Source: Janthinobacterium sp. TB1-E2 (GTDB taxonomy: Bacteria; Pseudomonadota; Gammaproteobacteria; Burkholderiales; Burkholderiaceae_D). From it: a DNA stretch of 64,000 nt. Location: assembly GCF_036885605.1 (NCBI RefSeq), contig NZ_CP142523.1:2232001-2296000 (forward strand). The letters are read 5' to 3'. Shown here piece after piece: positions 39,267 through 50,764 of this stretch; within the stretch, counting starts at the first letter, position 1, and the number at the start of each line of letters is the position of its first letter. The notes below the pieces were generated by a model. That model saw nothing but the letters and a program-made list of their open reading frames with translations. It ran no database searches and had not been told where the DNA came from. The translations under genes and the position numbers were made by a program.

Positions 39267-41627
39267 ATGACTAAACCAGCCCAGGCCAATCAAAATAGCT
39301 ACACCCGAAAACCGGTCGAACGCCGCCCGCTGCCCAACCGGCTGGTGCGGCTGCTGTCCGAGGCGCGCTGGTTCGCGCTGGCCGCGTTTGCCTTGTATTT
39401 CGTGCTGATCCTGGCCAGCTTCAACAAGCTCGACCCCGGCTGGTCGCACGCCACCAATGTCGACAAGGTGGCCAACCTGGGCGGCAAGCTCGGTGCGACC
39501 TTTTCCGATTTGCTGCTGTATATCTTCGGCTTTTCCGCCTGGTGGTGGTGCGTGTGGCTGCTGCGCACGGTATGGCATGGCTATCGCCGCCTGAGCAAGC
39601 GCTTCCTGCTGGAAGAGGAAGAGGTGGAGCGCGAGCACCATGTCGAGATGCTGATTCGCATCGTCGGCTTCTCCATCATGCTGATCGGCAGCATGGGACT
39701 CGAATACTTGCGCATGGCAAAAAGCTTGCACGTGCAGCTGCCGCGCGATCCGGGCGGCGTGCTGGGCCAGCTGGTCGGGCACTCGGCCCACGTGGCCTTT
39801 GGCTTTACGGGCGCGACCTTGCTGCTGTTGCTGCTGTTCGGCCTGGGTTTCAGCTTGTTCTTCCACGTATCCTGGCTGCAAGTGGCTGAACGCATCGGCG
39901 GCGCCATCGAAGACGCCGTCAACTGGTTCGTGCTGCGCTACCAGGACCGCGAAGACCGCCGCCAGGGCGAAGTGGCCGCCGTGCGCCGCGACGAAGTGGT
40001 GGTGATCGAGCGTGCCAAGCACGTGGAGAAGCATGTGGCCGCGCCGCCTGTCAAGATCGAGCCGCAGGTGGTGACGGTGGTGAAATCGGAGCGCGTGGAA
40101 AAGGAACGCCAGGCCCATCTGTTCGAGAACCTGGGCGATGGCAAGCTGCCGCCGTTGTCCTTGCTCGATGAAGCGCCGCCCGTGGTGGAAACCGTGTCCG
40201 TGGAAACGCTGGAATTCACGAGCCGCCTGATCGAAAAGAAATTGTCGGACTTTGGCGTGGATGCCAAGGTAGTGGCCGCTTACCCCGGCCCCGTCGTCAC
40301 GCGCTATGAAATCGAGCCGGCCACGGGTGTCAAAGGCAGCCAGATCGTGGGCCTGGCGCGCGACCTGGCCCGTTCGCTGTCGCTGACTTCCATCCGCGTG
40401 GTGGAAACCATTCCTGGCAAGAATTACATGGCGCTGGAACTGCCGAACAGCAAGCGCCAGATCGTGCGCCTGACGGAAATCCTCGGCTCCAAGGTCTACA
40501 ACGATGGAGTCTCCAGCCTGACGATTGCGCTGGGCAAGGATATCGCGGGTAAACCCGTCGTGGCCGACCTGGCGAAAATGCCCCACTTGCTGGTGGCCGG
40601 TACCACCGGTTCCGGTAAATCCGTGGGCATCAATGCGACGATTCTCTCGCTGCTGTACAAGTCCGACCCGCTCGACGTACGGCTGATTTTGATCGATCCG
40701 AAGATGCTGGAAATGTCCGTCTACGAAGGCATTCCGCACTTGCTGGCGCCCGTCGTGACCGACATGCGCCAGGCCGGCCACGCGCTGAACTGGGCCGTGA
40801 ACGAGATGGAACGCCGCTACAAGCTGATGAGCAAGATGGGCGTGCGTAACCTGGCTGGCTACAACGCGAAGATTGCCGACGCGAAAAAGCGTGAAGAACA
40901 TATCCCGAATCCGTTCAGCCTGACGCCGGATTCGCCGGAGCCGCTGGAAAAACTGCCGACCATCGTCATCATCATCGACGAGCTGGCCGACTTGATGATG
41001 GTGGTGGGTAAAAAAGTCGAGGAATTGATCGCGCGTATCGCGCAAAAGGCGCGCGCCGCCGGCTTGCACTTGATTCTGGCCACACAGCGCCCATCTGTAG
41101 ACGTGATCACGGGCTTGATCAAGGCGAACATCCCCACGCGTATCGCCTTCCAGGTATCGTCGAAGATCGACTCGCGCACCATTCTCGACCAGATGGGCGC
41201 GGAAACCCTGCTGGGCATGGGCGACATGCTGTACATGCCGCCCGGCACTGGTTTGCCGATGCGCGTGCACGGCGCGTTCGTGTCCGATGAAGAAGTCCAT
41301 CGCGTTGTCAGCCATCTCAAGCTGCAGGGCGAACCGAATTACATCGAGGGCATCCTCGAAGGCGGCACCCTGGAAGGCGACGGCGCTGAAGGCGGCGTGC
41401 CTGGCGAGGGCGGCGGCGAGGCCGATGCCCTGTACGACCAGGCGGTGGCGGTGGTGCTGAAAAACCGCCGCGCCTCGATTTCGCTGGTGCAGCGTCATTT
41501 GCGCATCGGCTACAACCGCGCCGCCCGTCTGCTCGAGCAGATGGAGCAGAGCGGGGTGGTATCAACCATGCAATCCAATGGCAACAGGGAAATCCTGGTG
41601 CCGGCGGCCAGTAGTGAACAAGGGTAA
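39267..41627 (+). CDS. ftsK: DNA translocase FtsK
   Basis: Septum-located ATPase of 786 aa that pumps chromosome ends and activates XerCD at dif. Four membrane helices occupy the first ~210 residues ([73 protein letters not shown]). The linker is short. The RecA-like motor has Walker A GTTGSGKS near 444 and Walker [14 protein letters not shown]. The C-terminal gamma winged helix, [20 protein letters not shown], reads KOPS sites. The start at 39267 gives [10 protein letters not shown]; the upstream frame overlaps the trxB promoter. lolA starts 5 nt after the stop. Confidence 0.96.
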   Translation: MTKPAQANQNSYTRKPVERRPLPNRLVRLLSEARWFALAAFALYFVLILASFNKLDPGWSHATNVDKVANLGGKLGATFSDLLLYIFGFSAWWWCVWLLRTVWHGYRRLSKRFLLEEEEVEREHHVEMLIRIVGFSIMLIGSMGLEYLRMAKSLHVQLPRDPGGVLGQLVGHSAHVAFGFTGATLLLLLLFGLGFSLFFHVSWLQVAERIGGAIEDAVNWFVLRYQDREDRRQGEVAAVRRDEVVVIERAKHVEKHVAAPPVKIEPQVVTVVKSERVEKERQAHLFENLGDGKLPPLSLLDEAPPVVETVSVETLEFTSRLIEKKLSDFGVDAKVVAAYPGPVVTRYEIEPATGVKGSQIVGLARDLARSLSLTSIRVVETIPGKNYMALELPNSKRQIVRLTEILGSKVYNDGVSSLTIALGKDIAGKPVVADLAKMPHLLVAGTTGSGKSVGINATILSLLYKSDPLDVRLILIDPKMLEMSVYEGIPHLLAPVVTDMRQAGHALNWAVNEMERRYKLMSKMGVRNLAGYNAKIADAKKREEHIPNPFSLTPDSPEPLEKLPTIVIIIDELADLMMVVGKKVEELIARIAQKARAAGLHLILATQRPSVDVITGLIKANIPTRIAFQVSSKIDSRTILDQMGAETLLGMGDMLYMPPGTGLPMRVHGAFVSDEEVHRVVSHLKLQGEPNYIEGILEGGTLEGDGAEGGVPGEGGGEADALYDQAVAVVLKNRRASISLVQRHLRIGYNRAARLLEQMEQSGVVSTMQSNGNREILVPAASSEQG

Positions 41628-41632
41628 ACAGA

Positions 41633-42289
41633 ATGAAGAACACGACTTTCGCAGCAAAAATGATGATCGGCGCGGCCAGCGTTGCCTGCAGCCTGCTGTT
41701 TGCGGCCAGCGCCTCGGCCAGCGCGCTTGAGCAATTCAAGAGCTTTGCGGCCGGCACCAAGTCGGCCAAGGGCGAGTTCGTGCAGCGCCAGGTCAAGAAG
41801 GCTGACGCCGGCGGCAAGGCGAAAGTGTCGACGCCGGCCAGCGGCACGTTCGAGTTTGCCCGCCCAGGCAAGTTCATCTGGACCTATCTGAAGCCGTACG
41901 AGCAGCTGCTGCAAGCCGATGGCGACAAGCTGTACATCTACGACAAGGACTTGAGCCAGGTGACGGTCAAGAAACTGGGCGACGCGCTCGGTTCCTCGCC
42001 AGCGGCGATTTTGTTCGGCAGCAACGACCTGGAAAAGAACTTTACCTTGGCCGAAGCGGGCACGCGCGATGGCCTGGAATGGCTGAAAGCGACACCGAAA
42101 GCCAAGGACACGACGTTCGACGAAATTACCATCGGCCTGCGCAATGGCGTGCCGGAAGCGATGGAATTGCGCGATTCGTTCGGGCAGACGTCGGTGCTGG
42201 CGTTCAAGAACTTCCAGAAAAATCCGGCCTTATCTGCCAATCACTTTAAATTTGTCATGCCCAAGGGCGCCGACGTCATCAACAATTAA
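41633..42289 (+). CDS. lolA: Outer-membrane lipoprotein carrier protein LolA
   Basis: Periplasmic chaperone of 218 aa that ferries lipoproteins from LolCDE to the outer membrane. The signal peptide (about 1-30) ends ASASA-S. LolA landmarks: [56 protein letters not shown], and [17 protein letters not shown]. The order ftsK-lolA-rarA-serS is conserved in many proteobacteria; here serS is displaced by about 3 kb. A modest terminator follows. Confidence 0.95.
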   Translation: MKNTTFAAKMMIGAASVACSLLFAASASASALEQFKSFAAGTKSAKGEFVQRQVKKADAGGKAKVSTPASGTFEFARPGKFIWTYLKPYEQLLQADGDKLYIYDKDLSQVTVKKLGDALGSSPAAILFGSNDLEKNFTLAEAGTRDGLEWLKATPKAKDTTFDEITIGLRNGVPEAMELRDSFGQTSVLAFKNFQKNPALSANHFKFVMPKGADVINN

Positions 42290-42314
42290 GACTGTCGCGC
42301 CTTGCGTATGAGCC

Positions 42315-42339
42315 AGCCTCGCAGCAATGCGGGGCTTTT
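42315..42339 (+). terminator. Weak terminator between lolA and rarA
   Basis: AGCCTCGC / GCGGGGCT stem (8 bp including one T-G wobble, loop AGCAAT) followed by four T. It may only attenuate read-through into rarA. Confidence 0.5.
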
Positions 42340-42362
42340 GCATTCTTATTAGGTAACTCAAT

Positions 42363-43682
42363 ATGGCGGATCTCTTTTCCACCGCACCGCGCCAGCCCTT
42401 GGCCGAAGCCTTGCGGCCGGCTACCCTGAATGAAGTCATCGGCCAGACGCATCTGCTGGGCGTGGGCAAGCCTCTGCGTCTCGCGTTTGAGGCGGGCAAG
42501 GCCCATTCGATGATTTTGTGGGGGCCGCCCGGCGTGGGCAAGACCACCCTGGCGCGCCTGATGGCCAATGCCTTCGACAGCGAGTTCATCGCCCTGTCGG
42601 CCGTGTTCGCCGGCGTAAAAGATATCCGCGCGGCCATGGATCAGGCACGCCACAGCCTGGACCAGTTCGGCAAGCACACATTATTGTTCGTCGACGAGAT
42701 TCACAGATTCAACAAGTCGCAGCAGGATGCCTTGCTGCCCTTCGTCGAATCGGGCCTGGTGACGTTTATTGGCGCCACCACCGAAAACCCCAGCTTTGAA
42801 GTGAACTCGGCACTGCTGTCGCGCGCGCAAGTGTATGTGTTGAAATCGCTTAACGAAGACGAGATGAAACAGTTGCTGGCCAAGGCGCAGTCCACGGCCC
42901 TGGCGCACTTGAGCTTTGATGAGGCGGCCGCCGATACTCTGATCGGCTATGCGGATGGCGATGCGCGGCGTTTCCTGAATTTGCTGGAACAGGCCGAGAC
43001 GGCCGCCAGCTCGACGGGTACGACCAGGATCGACGCGGCCTTCGTCGACAATGCGCTGACCCTCAATTCGCGCCGCTTCGACAAGGGTGGCGACAATTTC
43101 TATGACCAGATTTCCGCGCTGCATAAATCCGTGCGTGGCTCCAACCCCGATGCTGCCCTGTACTGGTTTTGCCGCATGATCGACGGCGGCGCCGACCCGC
43201 GCTATCTGTCGCGGCGCATCGTGCGCATGGCCTGGGAAGACATCGGCCTGGCCGACCCGCGCGCCCTGACCATGGTCAATGATGCGGCCGAAACGTATGA
43301 ACGCTTGGGTTCGCCCGAAGGCGAGCTGGCGCTGGGCCAGGCGGTGATTTACCTGGCGATTGCCGCGAAAAGCAATGCCGGCTATAACGCCTTCAATACG
43401 GCGATGGCGTTTGTCAAGAAAGACAAGTCGAAGGAAGTGCCCGTGCATCTACGCAATGCACCGACGAAGCTGATGAAGGAACTCGGTTACGGCCACGCCT
43501 ACCGCTACGCGCACGACGAGCCTGATGCGTATGCGGCTGGCGAAACCTACTTCCCGGACGGCATGGCCGAACCGGGCTGGTACCAGCCCGTGCCGCGCGG
43601 TCTGGAAAGCAAGATCGCCGATAAATTGGCGTGGCTGCGCGAGCTGGACAGAAAAGCAGGAAAACCAGCCGGCAAGGGCTGA
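42363..43682 (+). CDS. rarA: Replication-associated recombination protein A (MgsA/RarA AAA+ ATPase)
   Basis: 439-aa AAA+ ATPase related to clamp loaders, acting at stalled replication forks. Walker A GPPGVGKT at 54-61, Walker [21 protein letters not shown], sensor 1 [18 protein letters not shown], and the C-terminal tetramerisation part with [20 protein letters not shown] and [18 protein letters not shown]. Length and motifs match fully. It ends 2 nt before the convergent SDR gene with no terminator between. Confidence 0.95.
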   Translation: MADLFSTAPRQPLAEALRPATLNEVIGQTHLLGVGKPLRLAFEAGKAHSMILWGPPGVGKTTLARLMANAFDSEFIALSAVFAGVKDIRAAMDQARHSLDQFGKHTLLFVDEIHRFNKSQQDALLPFVESGLVTFIGATTENPSFEVNSALLSRAQVYVLKSLNEDEMKQLLAKAQSTALAHLSFDEAAADTLIGYADGDARRFLNLLEQAETAASSTGTTRIDAAFVDNALTLNSRRFDKGGDNFYDQISALHKSVRGSNPDAALYWFCRMIDGGADPRYLSRRIVRMAWEDIGLADPRALTMVNDAAETYERLGSPEGELALGQAVIYLAIAAKSNAGYNAFNTAMAFVKKDKSKEVPVHLRNAPTKLMKELGYGHAYRYAHDEPDAYAAGETYFPDGMAEPGWYQPVPRGLESKIADKLAWLRELDRKAGKPAGKG

Positions 43683-43684
43683 GG

Positions 43685-44422
43685 TTACAGCCCCAGCAGG
43701 GTGAAACCGTCATCCTGCGGCGCATAGCCGACCAGCTGGCGCGTCGCCGCAATCGACAGCCGCTTGTAGCGGTTGTCCGACACCCCATGCACGACGTGGT
43801 AGCCGGCCGGCACGTCCGCCGTCACGCAGCGGGCCAGTAGTTGCACCACGTCACGCTCGCTGATGAAGGCGGCGATGTCGCGTGCGCTGTGCTGCTGGCC
43901 TGGCGCAAAGTGGGCCACGTTGGCGATGCGCACGGCAATCGCCGTCATGCCGTGCTGGTGCGCAAAGGCCGAGGCCACGCCTTCGCCAAACGCCTTGCTG
44001 GCGCCATACATGTTCGCGGGGCGCGCCGGCATGCTTTCCTGCACTTGCACGTCCAGCGGATAGCCTTCGATGGCTTGCGCGCTGCTGGCAAGCACCACTC
44101 TTTTCACTCCCTGTTCCTGTGCCGCGCGGAAGATGTTGTGCGTGCCGACGATGTTCGGCTGCAGCAATTGCGCATCGAAATCGGCGCTGGCGTGCGGCAC
44201 GCCGGCCAGGTGCAGCACCACGTCAATATCGGCGCAGGCGGCCAGGCAGGCGGCATAGTCAGCCACGTCGAGCTTGATGGATGGGCAGGGTGCTTCGGCC
44301 AGCTTGCCTGTGTGCAGGTCGGCCAGGCGCAGGGAGAATTCTCCGTGCCGGCGCTTCCAGAAAGCGGTGCCGATGATGCCGGCGGCGCCCGTGACGAGGA
44401 CGCGCAGTGGAGCTTGTGTCAT
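43685..44422 (-). CDS. NAD(P)-dependent epimerase/oxidoreductase (extended SDR)
   Basis: 245-aa Rossmann enzyme. The cofactor motif is TGAAGIIG (about 11-18), and the catalytic Ser and YxxxK appear as ASSAQAIEG and YGASKAFGEG. Pattern and length (HLAGVPHASADFDAQLLQPN, RIANVAHF) resemble uronate dehydrogenases or small NAD-dependent epimerases, but the substrate cannot be assigned. Its ATG overlaps the DUF2917 stop by 4 nt, so the pair is an operon. Confidence 0.82.
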   Translation of the reverse strand: MTQAPLRVLVTGAAGIIGTAFWKRRHGEFSLRLADLHTGKLAEAPCPSIKLDVADYAACLAACADIDVVLHLAGVPHASADFDAQLLQPNIVGTHNIFRAAQEQGVKRVVLASSAQAIEGYPLDVQVQESMPARPANMYGASKAFGEGVASAFAHQHGMTAIAVRIANVAHFAPGQQHSARDIAAFISERDVVQLLARCVTADVPAGYHVVHGVSDNRYKRLSIAATRQLVGYAPQDDGFTLLGL

Positions 44423-44709
44423 GTATTCCTTGTGATCAGTGTGTGAGGCAGTGCCAGGTTCAGCCAGCGCAGCAGGGTGGGGCGCGGTGCGGCCGTCCCA
44501 TGCACACGGATGTGTCCGCTACCCACGGCTTCGACGAGCACCAGGCCGTCGTTCGGTATCGTGTAGCGTTCGCCGCTGCGCAGCACGCAATCCTCGAACT
44601 GGGCGTAGGCCGTGATCCACGCCGTGCCGGACAGGCATTCGATGACCCTGGCGTGCGCTTTTTCCAGGCGCAAAGGCCGTTCGCTGCGTAATTCGTGGTC
44701 GGTATGCAT
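44419..44709 (-). CDS. DUF2917 domain protein
   Basis: Small 96-aa protein matching DUF2917: RLEKAHARVIECLSGTAWIT, FEDCVLRSGERYTIPNDGLV, then VEAVGSGHIRVHG. The fold is probably a small cupin-like beta domain; function is unknown. AGGAG lies 7 nt before the ATG at 44709. It is the first gene of a two-gene unit with the SDR oxidoreductase and diverges from a MocR regulator, the usual position for a MocR target. The longer open frame upstream is not coding. Confidence 0.82.
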   Translation of the reverse strand: MHTDHELRSERPLRLEKAHARVIECLSGTAWITAYAQFEDCVLRSGERYTIPNDGLVLVEAVGSGHIRVHGTAAPRPTLLRWLNLALPHTLITRNT

Positions 44710-44795
44710 GGCATCGCTCCTGTTGTGCTGACAGGAACAGCTTAGGCGCTTGCCGCGAACCATGACAGATGCAGGAAAACGAAATTGTGATGCAT

Positions 44796-44819
44796 ACAGT
44801 GTCCCTTGTCGTACACTGT
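44796..44819. promoter_or_regulatory. Inverted repeat ACAGTGT-N10-ACACTGT between DUF2917 and MocR genes (candidate operator)
   Basis: Perfect 7-bp arms at 44796-44802 and 44813-44819, centred in the 180-bp divergent promoter region. Arm spacing places both half-sites about 17 bp apart centre to centre. Binding by the adjacent MocR is an inference from position and symmetry. Confidence 0.5.
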
Positions 44820-44889
44820 GCTTGTCAAAAAACTCGGCAACTGTATCTGTGCCGGCCACGCGCTCGAGCCGCATACTGAAGGGATGAAC

Positions 44890-46311
44890 ATGAGCGCGCA
44901 TTTGAATCTGTACGAGCACCTGGCCAACGAACTGGGCGCCTTGATCGACTCGCGCGTGTTCGCGCCCGGCGACCGCCTGCCGTCGATCCGCCACCTGGCG
45001 CAGCAAAAGCGCATTTCCGTCAGCACGGTGATGCAAGCCTTGCGCCTGATGGAAGACCGGGGGCAAGTCGATGCGCGGCCCCAGTCCGGCTATTTCGTGC
45101 GCCACCGCGCGCCGCGCCGCCCGTGCAGCGCGGACGCCCAGCATTTGAAGGAGCCGGCCTTTGTCGGCATCAACAACCTGTTGATGCGCGTGCTGAAGGA
45201 AAACGAGGCGCCCGATATCGTACAGCTGGGCACGGCCTGGCCGCCCGACGAGATACTGCCCATCAAGCGCATGCAGCGCACCATCAGCGCCGTGGCGCGG
45301 CGCGAGCCCGCTTTATTGAGCAAGGTCAGCTGTTACGACGTCAGCGAAAGCAATTTCCTGCGCCAGGTGACGCGCCGCGCGCTGGACTGGGGCAAGCTGG
45401 ACCCGTACGAGATCGTCGTGACGAATTCCTGCACGGAAGCAATCAGCCTGTGCCTGCGTGCCGTCGCCAAACCGGGCGACACGATTGCCATCGAGTCGGC
45501 CACGTATTTCGTGCTGCTGCAGATGATCGAAAGCCTGGGCATGAAGGCGCTGGAAATCCCCACCGACCCGAAGACGGGGCCGTCGCTCGACGCGCTCGAG
45601 CTGGCCCTGCGCGCAGGCCTCGTGCAGGCGTGTTTGTTCGTGCCGAACGCAAACAACCCGCTCGGTTGCGTGATGCCGGAAGCAAACAAGAAGCGCCTGG
45701 CGGGGCTGCTGTCGGAATTCAATATTCCGCTGGTGGAAGACGATGTATATGGAGATTTGTGCTTTGCCCCACAGCGGCCGTGGCCCGTGAAAGCCTACGA
45801 TACGAGCGGCAATGTGCTGCTGTGCTCTTCGTTTTCCAAGGCGATTACTCCTGCGTCGCGTGTCGGTTACGTGCTGGCCGGCCGCTTCGCGCAGGAAGTG
45901 GCTTTGCTGAAAACCGTGTCGAGCGGCGCCACCAGCCATTTCTTCCAGGCCGTGCTGGCCGATTTTCTGGAAGGCAGCAGCTACGACCAGCAACTGCGCA
46001 AGATGCGGCGCACCCTGGTGCAGCGCATCGCCCGCATGTCCGACGCCGTGGCGGCCAGCTTTCCGGCGGACTGCATGCTGTCCGAGCCGCAGGGCGGTTT
46101 CGTGCTGTGGGTGCAGATGCCGCCGCAAATCGATGCGCTGGCCCTGCACGGCCAGGCTATCGCGGACGGCGTGGCGTACATGCCGGGCCAGTTGTTCTCG
46201 GCCTCGGGCAAGTTCGGCAATTATCTGCGCCTCAATTGCGGCAATCCGTGGACGCCGCGCATTGAGCAGGCGATTGACCGTCTCGGTCGCCTGGTCAAGG
46301 ACGCCTTGTAA
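44890..46311 (+). CDS. MocR-type GntR/PLP aminotransferase-like transcriptional regulator
   Basis: 473-aa second MocR paralogue of the window. GntR helix-turn-helix: FAPGDRLPSIRHLAQQKRIS, VSTVMQALRLMEDRG, ARPQSGYFV. Aminotransferase part: TNSCTEAISLCLRAVAKPGD, FVPNANNPLGCVMP, VEDDVYGDLCF and the PLP lysine K317 in SFSKAITPASRVGYV. The start at 44890 has AAGGG 6 nt upstream; ATG 44884 and the open frame to 44806 are alternatives. It diverges from the DUF2917-SDR operon, its likely target. Confidence 0.9.
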   Translation: MSAHLNLYEHLANELGALIDSRVFAPGDRLPSIRHLAQQKRISVSTVMQALRLMEDRGQVDARPQSGYFVRHRAPRRPCSADAQHLKEPAFVGINNLLMRVLKENEAPDIVQLGTAWPPDEILPIKRMQRTISAVARREPALLSKVSCYDVSESNFLRQVTRRALDWGKLDPYEIVVTNSCTEAISLCLRAVAKPGDTIAIESATYFVLLQMIESLGMKALEIPTDPKTGPSLDALELALRAGLVQACLFVPNANNPLGCVMPEANKKRLAGLLSEFNIPLVEDDVYGDLCFAPQRPWPVKAYDTSGNVLLCSSFSKAITPASRVGYVLAGRFAQEVALLKTVSSGATSHFFQAVLADFLEGSSYDQQLRKMRRTLVQRIARMSDAVAASFPADCMLSEPQGGFVLWVQMPPQIDALALHGQAIADGVAYMPGQLFSASGKFGNYLRLNCGNPWTPRIEQAIDRLGRLVKDAL

Positions 46312-46460
46312 CTATTCTTTGCGCTTCAGTCCCTGTTTTTCACCGTTCACTCCCTGTTTTTCGCTGCTGGTCGCAAGCCGGTGGCGTTGTTTGTGGCCGT
46401 TGGCTAAAGTACCACCATACCAGCAGCAGTCAACCACACAAACCAACCAGGAGTTACATC

Positions 46461-46664
46461 ATGAACGCACTGAAAAACATGGAAATCACCTTTGTCGCCG
46501 CCGCCATCATTGCCATCGGCGCCAGCTTCGCCACCGCCGGCGCGAATACCGTGGAAGTGAGCGCCAGCAGCACTGTGATCGCCCAGGCTGCCGACAGCAC
46601 GATGCCTGTCGTCACCGTCAGCGCCCGCCGCCTGACCGCTGCCGAAAAAGCCGCCTTTATCTAA
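46461..46664 (+). CDS. Small exported protein of unknown function
   Basis: 67-aa protein preceded by a good ribosome binding site (CCAGGAG, 7 nt before the ATG). The N-terminus is a signal-peptide-like helix (MEITFVAAAIIAIGASFATA), followed by a Val/Ser/Thr-rich part with VSASSTVIAQAADS and a basic end, SARRLTAAEKAAF. I do not recognise the family. The mature chain of about 40 residues would be periplasmic or secreted. Two copies of TCCCTGTTTTTC (46329-46340 and 46350-46361) lie upstream. Confidence 0.65.
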   Translation: MNALKNMEITFVAAAIIAIGASFATAGANTVEVSASSTVIAQAADSTMPVVTVSARRLTAAEKAAFI

Positions 46665-46766
46665 GCGCTGGATGTAAAGCGGGCGCGAGTGCCCAGCCAT
46701 GCCGCCATGACGATGGCCGGCCATGTGCAAAACTCATAAAGAACTGAACGGGTCTTGGTACAATGA

Positions 46767-48089
<1,323 letters not shown>

Positions 48090-48097
48090 AATAGTCC

Positions 48098-48125
48098 TTT
48101 TCTTTTCGCTGCGGGCTGCTATAAT
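48098..48125 (+). promoter_or_regulatory. Candidate promoter of the first tRNA-Ser gene
   Basis: TATAAT at 48120-48125, 41 nt before the tRNA, with a weak -35 (TTTTCT) at a 16-nt spacing. The -10 is convincing, the -35 is not. Confidence 0.45.
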
Positions 48126-48165
48126 CTTGCCTTCTCGCAGCAATGCGGGAAAGACCGCAGCAAAT

Positions 48166-48257
<92 letters not shown>

Positions 48258-48269
48258 ACAAATAGAGAA

Positions 48270-48293
48270 AGCTCCCGAAAGGGAGCTTTTTTT
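48270..48293 (+). terminator. Terminator after tRNA-Ser copy 1
   Basis: AGCTCCC / GGGAGCT stem with a GAAA tetraloop and a run of seven T. Confidence 0.9.
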
Positions 48294-48316
48294 ATTTGTG
48301 GCGGCGGAAAGGAGTA

Positions 48317-48338
48317 CGCCCCCTGCGGGGCGTACGCG
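48317..48338. repeat. Inverted repeat between the two tRNA-Ser genes
   Basis: GTACGCCCC-CTGC-GGGGCGTAC, perfect 9-bp arms with a 4-nt loop, not followed by T. Rest of the 230-nt spacer (48294-48523) shows no gene. Confidence 0.6.
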
Positions 48339-48523
48339 TGGGATTCGAAGACGAGCGCGTACTCGCGCGAGGCTCCCCGAATCGTCAAATTGGGTTTGGT
48401 TCTAAATGCCAGCCCTCAATTGCAAATCACCAATAAACCCCTACCCAACCCAACAACACCCATGCTAAAATAGCGCCTCGTTCAAACCGGCACGCCAGTT
48501 TGAATGAATAGACCGCAGTAAAC

Positions 48524-48615
<92 letters not shown>

Positions 48616-48627
48616 ATACATAAGAGA

Positions 48628-48651
48628 AGCTCCCGCAAGGGAGCTTTTTTT
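48628..48651 (+). terminator. Terminator after tRNA-Ser copy 2
   Basis: AGCTCCC / GGGAGCT stem with a GCAA tetraloop (GAAA in copy 1) and a run of T. Confidence 0.9.
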
Positions 48652-48772
48652 ATTAGTGATGCAAAAAAGCCTGCGACGTATCAATGCAGGTAGAAAAACC
48701 GCCCAAAGCGCGCAGCGCAAGGCGTTTTTTCCTCCATTCAGCTTTGAATGCCAGCACCCCCACCAACGCAAG

Positions 48773-49393
48773 CTAGTGCACCAGCCGCGCCACCGCAAAC
48801 GCCACACCTGCCAGCGCAATCATCGTCCCCACACACGACAGGATGACAGCCGACTTCGCCTCAGCCACATCAGATCTGGTCGCATAATTGGAGCGCACCA
48901 CCGCCAAGTCCAGTTTCAAGCTGCTGACATCCGTCGTGAGGACAGTGACATCCGTTTTCAGGCCGGCGACATCCGTTTTCAGGTCTGCCACATCCACCTT
49001 GATGCCAGCCACATCCACCTTCAAATCAGCAACGTCCAGCTTCACACCAGCCATGTCTTTTGCCAGTGTATTGACCTGCTCGTCCATGGTGCAATCCTCC
49101 ATGCTTTTCACTCGATGCTCCTCGCATTTTTCACCCCTGTCAAACAGTGTCCCGAGGGTATCGTGCATGGCCTTGCTATTCCTCGCCAAGCGTTGCGCCA
49201 GTGCCATCGCGCGTTGCAGGTCGGCCATTCCTTCGCCCTGTAGCTGGTCTGTTGCAGTCTGCAATTCGGCAGCGATTTGTTCGCTGAGGCTGGCGGCAAC
49301 CTGCAGCCATGCATTGATCTTGCGCTGGCGTGTCTGTCGCTCCAGCGCGTCAGGCCGCAGCCACGGATCGCTCAGTTTGTGCATGCTATTCAT
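48773..49393 (-). CDS. Heptad-repeat coiled-coil protein with C-terminal membrane anchor
   Basis: 206-aa protein of unknown function. Residues 1-100 are helical and charged, with two Cys (C90, C101). Residues 115-163 consist of seven consecutive 7-residue repeats of consensus ADLKTDV (AGVKLDV, ADLKVDV, AGIKVDV, ADLKTDV, AGLKTDV, TVLTTDV, SSLKLDL). They are encoded by seven 21-bp DNA repeats and predict a rigid parallel coiled coil. A single hydrophobic helix (AVILSCVGTMIALAGVAFAV) ends the chain, so it is probably a tail-anchored inner-membrane protein. The layout resembles DUF1640-like or phage-associated coiled-coil proteins, but I cannot name a family. Confidence 0.75.
   Translation of the reverse strand: MNSMHKLSDPWLRPDALERQTRQRKINAWLQVAASLSEQIAAELQTATDQLQGEGMADLQRAMALAQRLARNSKAMHDTLGTLFDRGEKCEEHRVKSMEDCTMDEQVNTLAKDMAGVKLDVADLKVDVAGIKVDVADLKTDVAGLKTDVTVLTTDVSSLKLDLAVVRSNYATRSDVAEAKSAVILSCVGTMIALAGVAFAVARLVH
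48905..49051 (-). repeat. Seven tandem 21-bp repeats inside the coiled-coil gene
   Basis: 147 bp = 7 x 21 bp, visible at DNA level in the recurring CATCC(A/G)(C/T)(C/T)TT motif. Copies have diverged mostly in the two variable codons. Copy number could vary between strains. Confidence 0.8.
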
Positions 49394-49522
49394 GCTGCGT
49401 CCTCTTCAGCTTCGGCCGATGCCGATGCCGTCCACGCTACCCCTCGCCGTCGCCACCCACCTTGACCCCGCTCAGCCTATGGTAATCTACCCCCTCCCAT
49501 CCCGACCCCACCAATAAAAGCA

Positions 49523-50578
49523 ATGAGCCGATTCTGGAGCAACATCGTCAGCGAGCTGACCCCCTATATCCCTGGCGAGCAACCGAAACTGCCCGACCTG
49601 GTCAAACTCAACACCAACGAAAACCCCTACGGTCCATCGCCGCAAGTCCTGGCCGCGCTGCGCGAAGCAACTGAAGACAGCCTGCGCCTCTACCCCGATC
49701 CCACGGCCAGCGAACTGAAGCAAACCCTGGCCGACTACCAAGGCTTGAACAGCGCGCAGGTGTTCGTCGGCAACGGTTCCGACGAAGTGCTGGCGCTGGC
49801 CTTCATGGCCTTGCTCAAGCACGATGCGCCGCTGCTGTTCCCGGACATCAGCTACAGCTTCTATCCCGTGTATTGCAAGCTGTACGGCATCGATTACCTC
49901 ACGGTAGCGCTCGACGATGCCATGCGCATCCGCCCGCAAGACTATCAGGAGCCGTGCGGCGCTATCATCTTCCCGAATCCTAACGCGCCGACAGGCGTCG
50001 ACTTGCCGCTGGCTGGCGTGGAAACGTTGCTGCGCGACCATCCCGACGCCGTGGTGGTGGTTGATGAAGCGTATGTGGATTTCGGCGGCCAGAGCGCCGT
50101 GACCCTGGTCGAACGGTATCCGAACTTGCTGGTGGTGCAGACGTTCTCGAAATCGCGCTCGCTGGCCGGCTTGCGCGTCGGCTGTGCCTTCGGGCATCCT
50201 GATCTGATCGAGGCACTGGAAAGAGTGAAGAACAGTTTCAACTCGTATCCGCTGGACCGGCTGGCGCTGGCCGGTGCCGTTGCCTCGCTGCACGACGAAG
50301 CGTATTTCCAGCAGACGCGCCAGGCCGTGATCGCCAGCCGCGAACAGCTGACGGCGGATCTGGCGGCGCTGGGTTTCGAGGTGCTGCCGTCGGTGGCCAA
50401 CTTTGTCTTTGCCCGTCACCCGCAGCATGACGCGGCGCAACTGGCCGCAGGCTTGCGCGCCCGTTCCGTGATCGTGCGCCATTTCAATGCACCGCGTATC
50501 AATCAGTATTTGCGCATCAGCATCGGCAACGTGGGCGAGTGCGCGGCCCTGATGACGGCCCTGCGTGCCCTGGTGTAA
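49523..50578 (+). CDS. hisC: Histidinol-phosphate aminotransferase
   Basis: PLP enzyme of 351 aa for the seventh step of histidine synthesis. Landmarks: [35 protein letters not shown]-like sequence, [18 protein letters not shown], the PLP lysine K210 in [14 protein letters not shown], and the C-terminal [11 protein letters not shown]. It stands alone, away from any his operon, so it may be the second hisC paralogue often found near aromatic amino acid genes, or the only copy. Confidence 0.93.
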   Translation: MSRFWSNIVSELTPYIPGEQPKLPDLVKLNTNENPYGPSPQVLAALREATEDSLRLYPDPTASELKQTLADYQGLNSAQVFVGNGSDEVLALAFMALLKHDAPLLFPDISYSFYPVYCKLYGIDYLTVALDDAMRIRPQDYQEPCGAIIFPNPNAPTGVDLPLAGVETLLRDHPDAVVVVDEAYVDFGGQSAVTLVERYPNLLVVQTFSKSRSLAGLRVGCAFGHPDLIEALERVKNSFNSYPLDRLALAGAVASLHDEAYFQQTRQAVIASREQLTADLAALGFEVLPSVANFVFARHPQHDAAQLAAGLRARSVIVRHFNAPRINQYLRISIGNVGECAALMTALRALV

Positions 50579-50688
50579 TTTTTTTCTTTTGTAGCGGCCA
50601 CTGCCCATAGCGGCGGTGGCGCCAATTCTTTCCGAACTTATCAAAAAGTGCAGACATTCCAGCCTGTCGTGCTACTATGGCGTAAGTC

Positions 50689-50742
50689 GCTATATCACTT
50701 ATCGATATATCAGATGACGATATAACGATTTACGCTATATCG
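50689..50742. promoter_or_regulatory. Cluster of four TATATC/GATATA half-sites upstream of the PadR gene
   Basis: GCTATATC (50689-50696), CGATATAT (50703-50710), CGATATA (50718-50724) and TATATCG (50736-50742) form overlapping inverted and direct repeats within 55 bp, ending 22 bp before the PadR start. PadR repressors typically autoregulate through dyad sites near the promoter. Confidence 0.55.
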
Positions 50743-50764
50743 GCTATTGCCTTTGGGGAGGAAT

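Noticed and set aside
48905-49051. Regular repeat array considered as CRISPR
   Set aside because: Repeats are 21 bp, contiguous with no spacers, and in frame with a coiled-coil gene.
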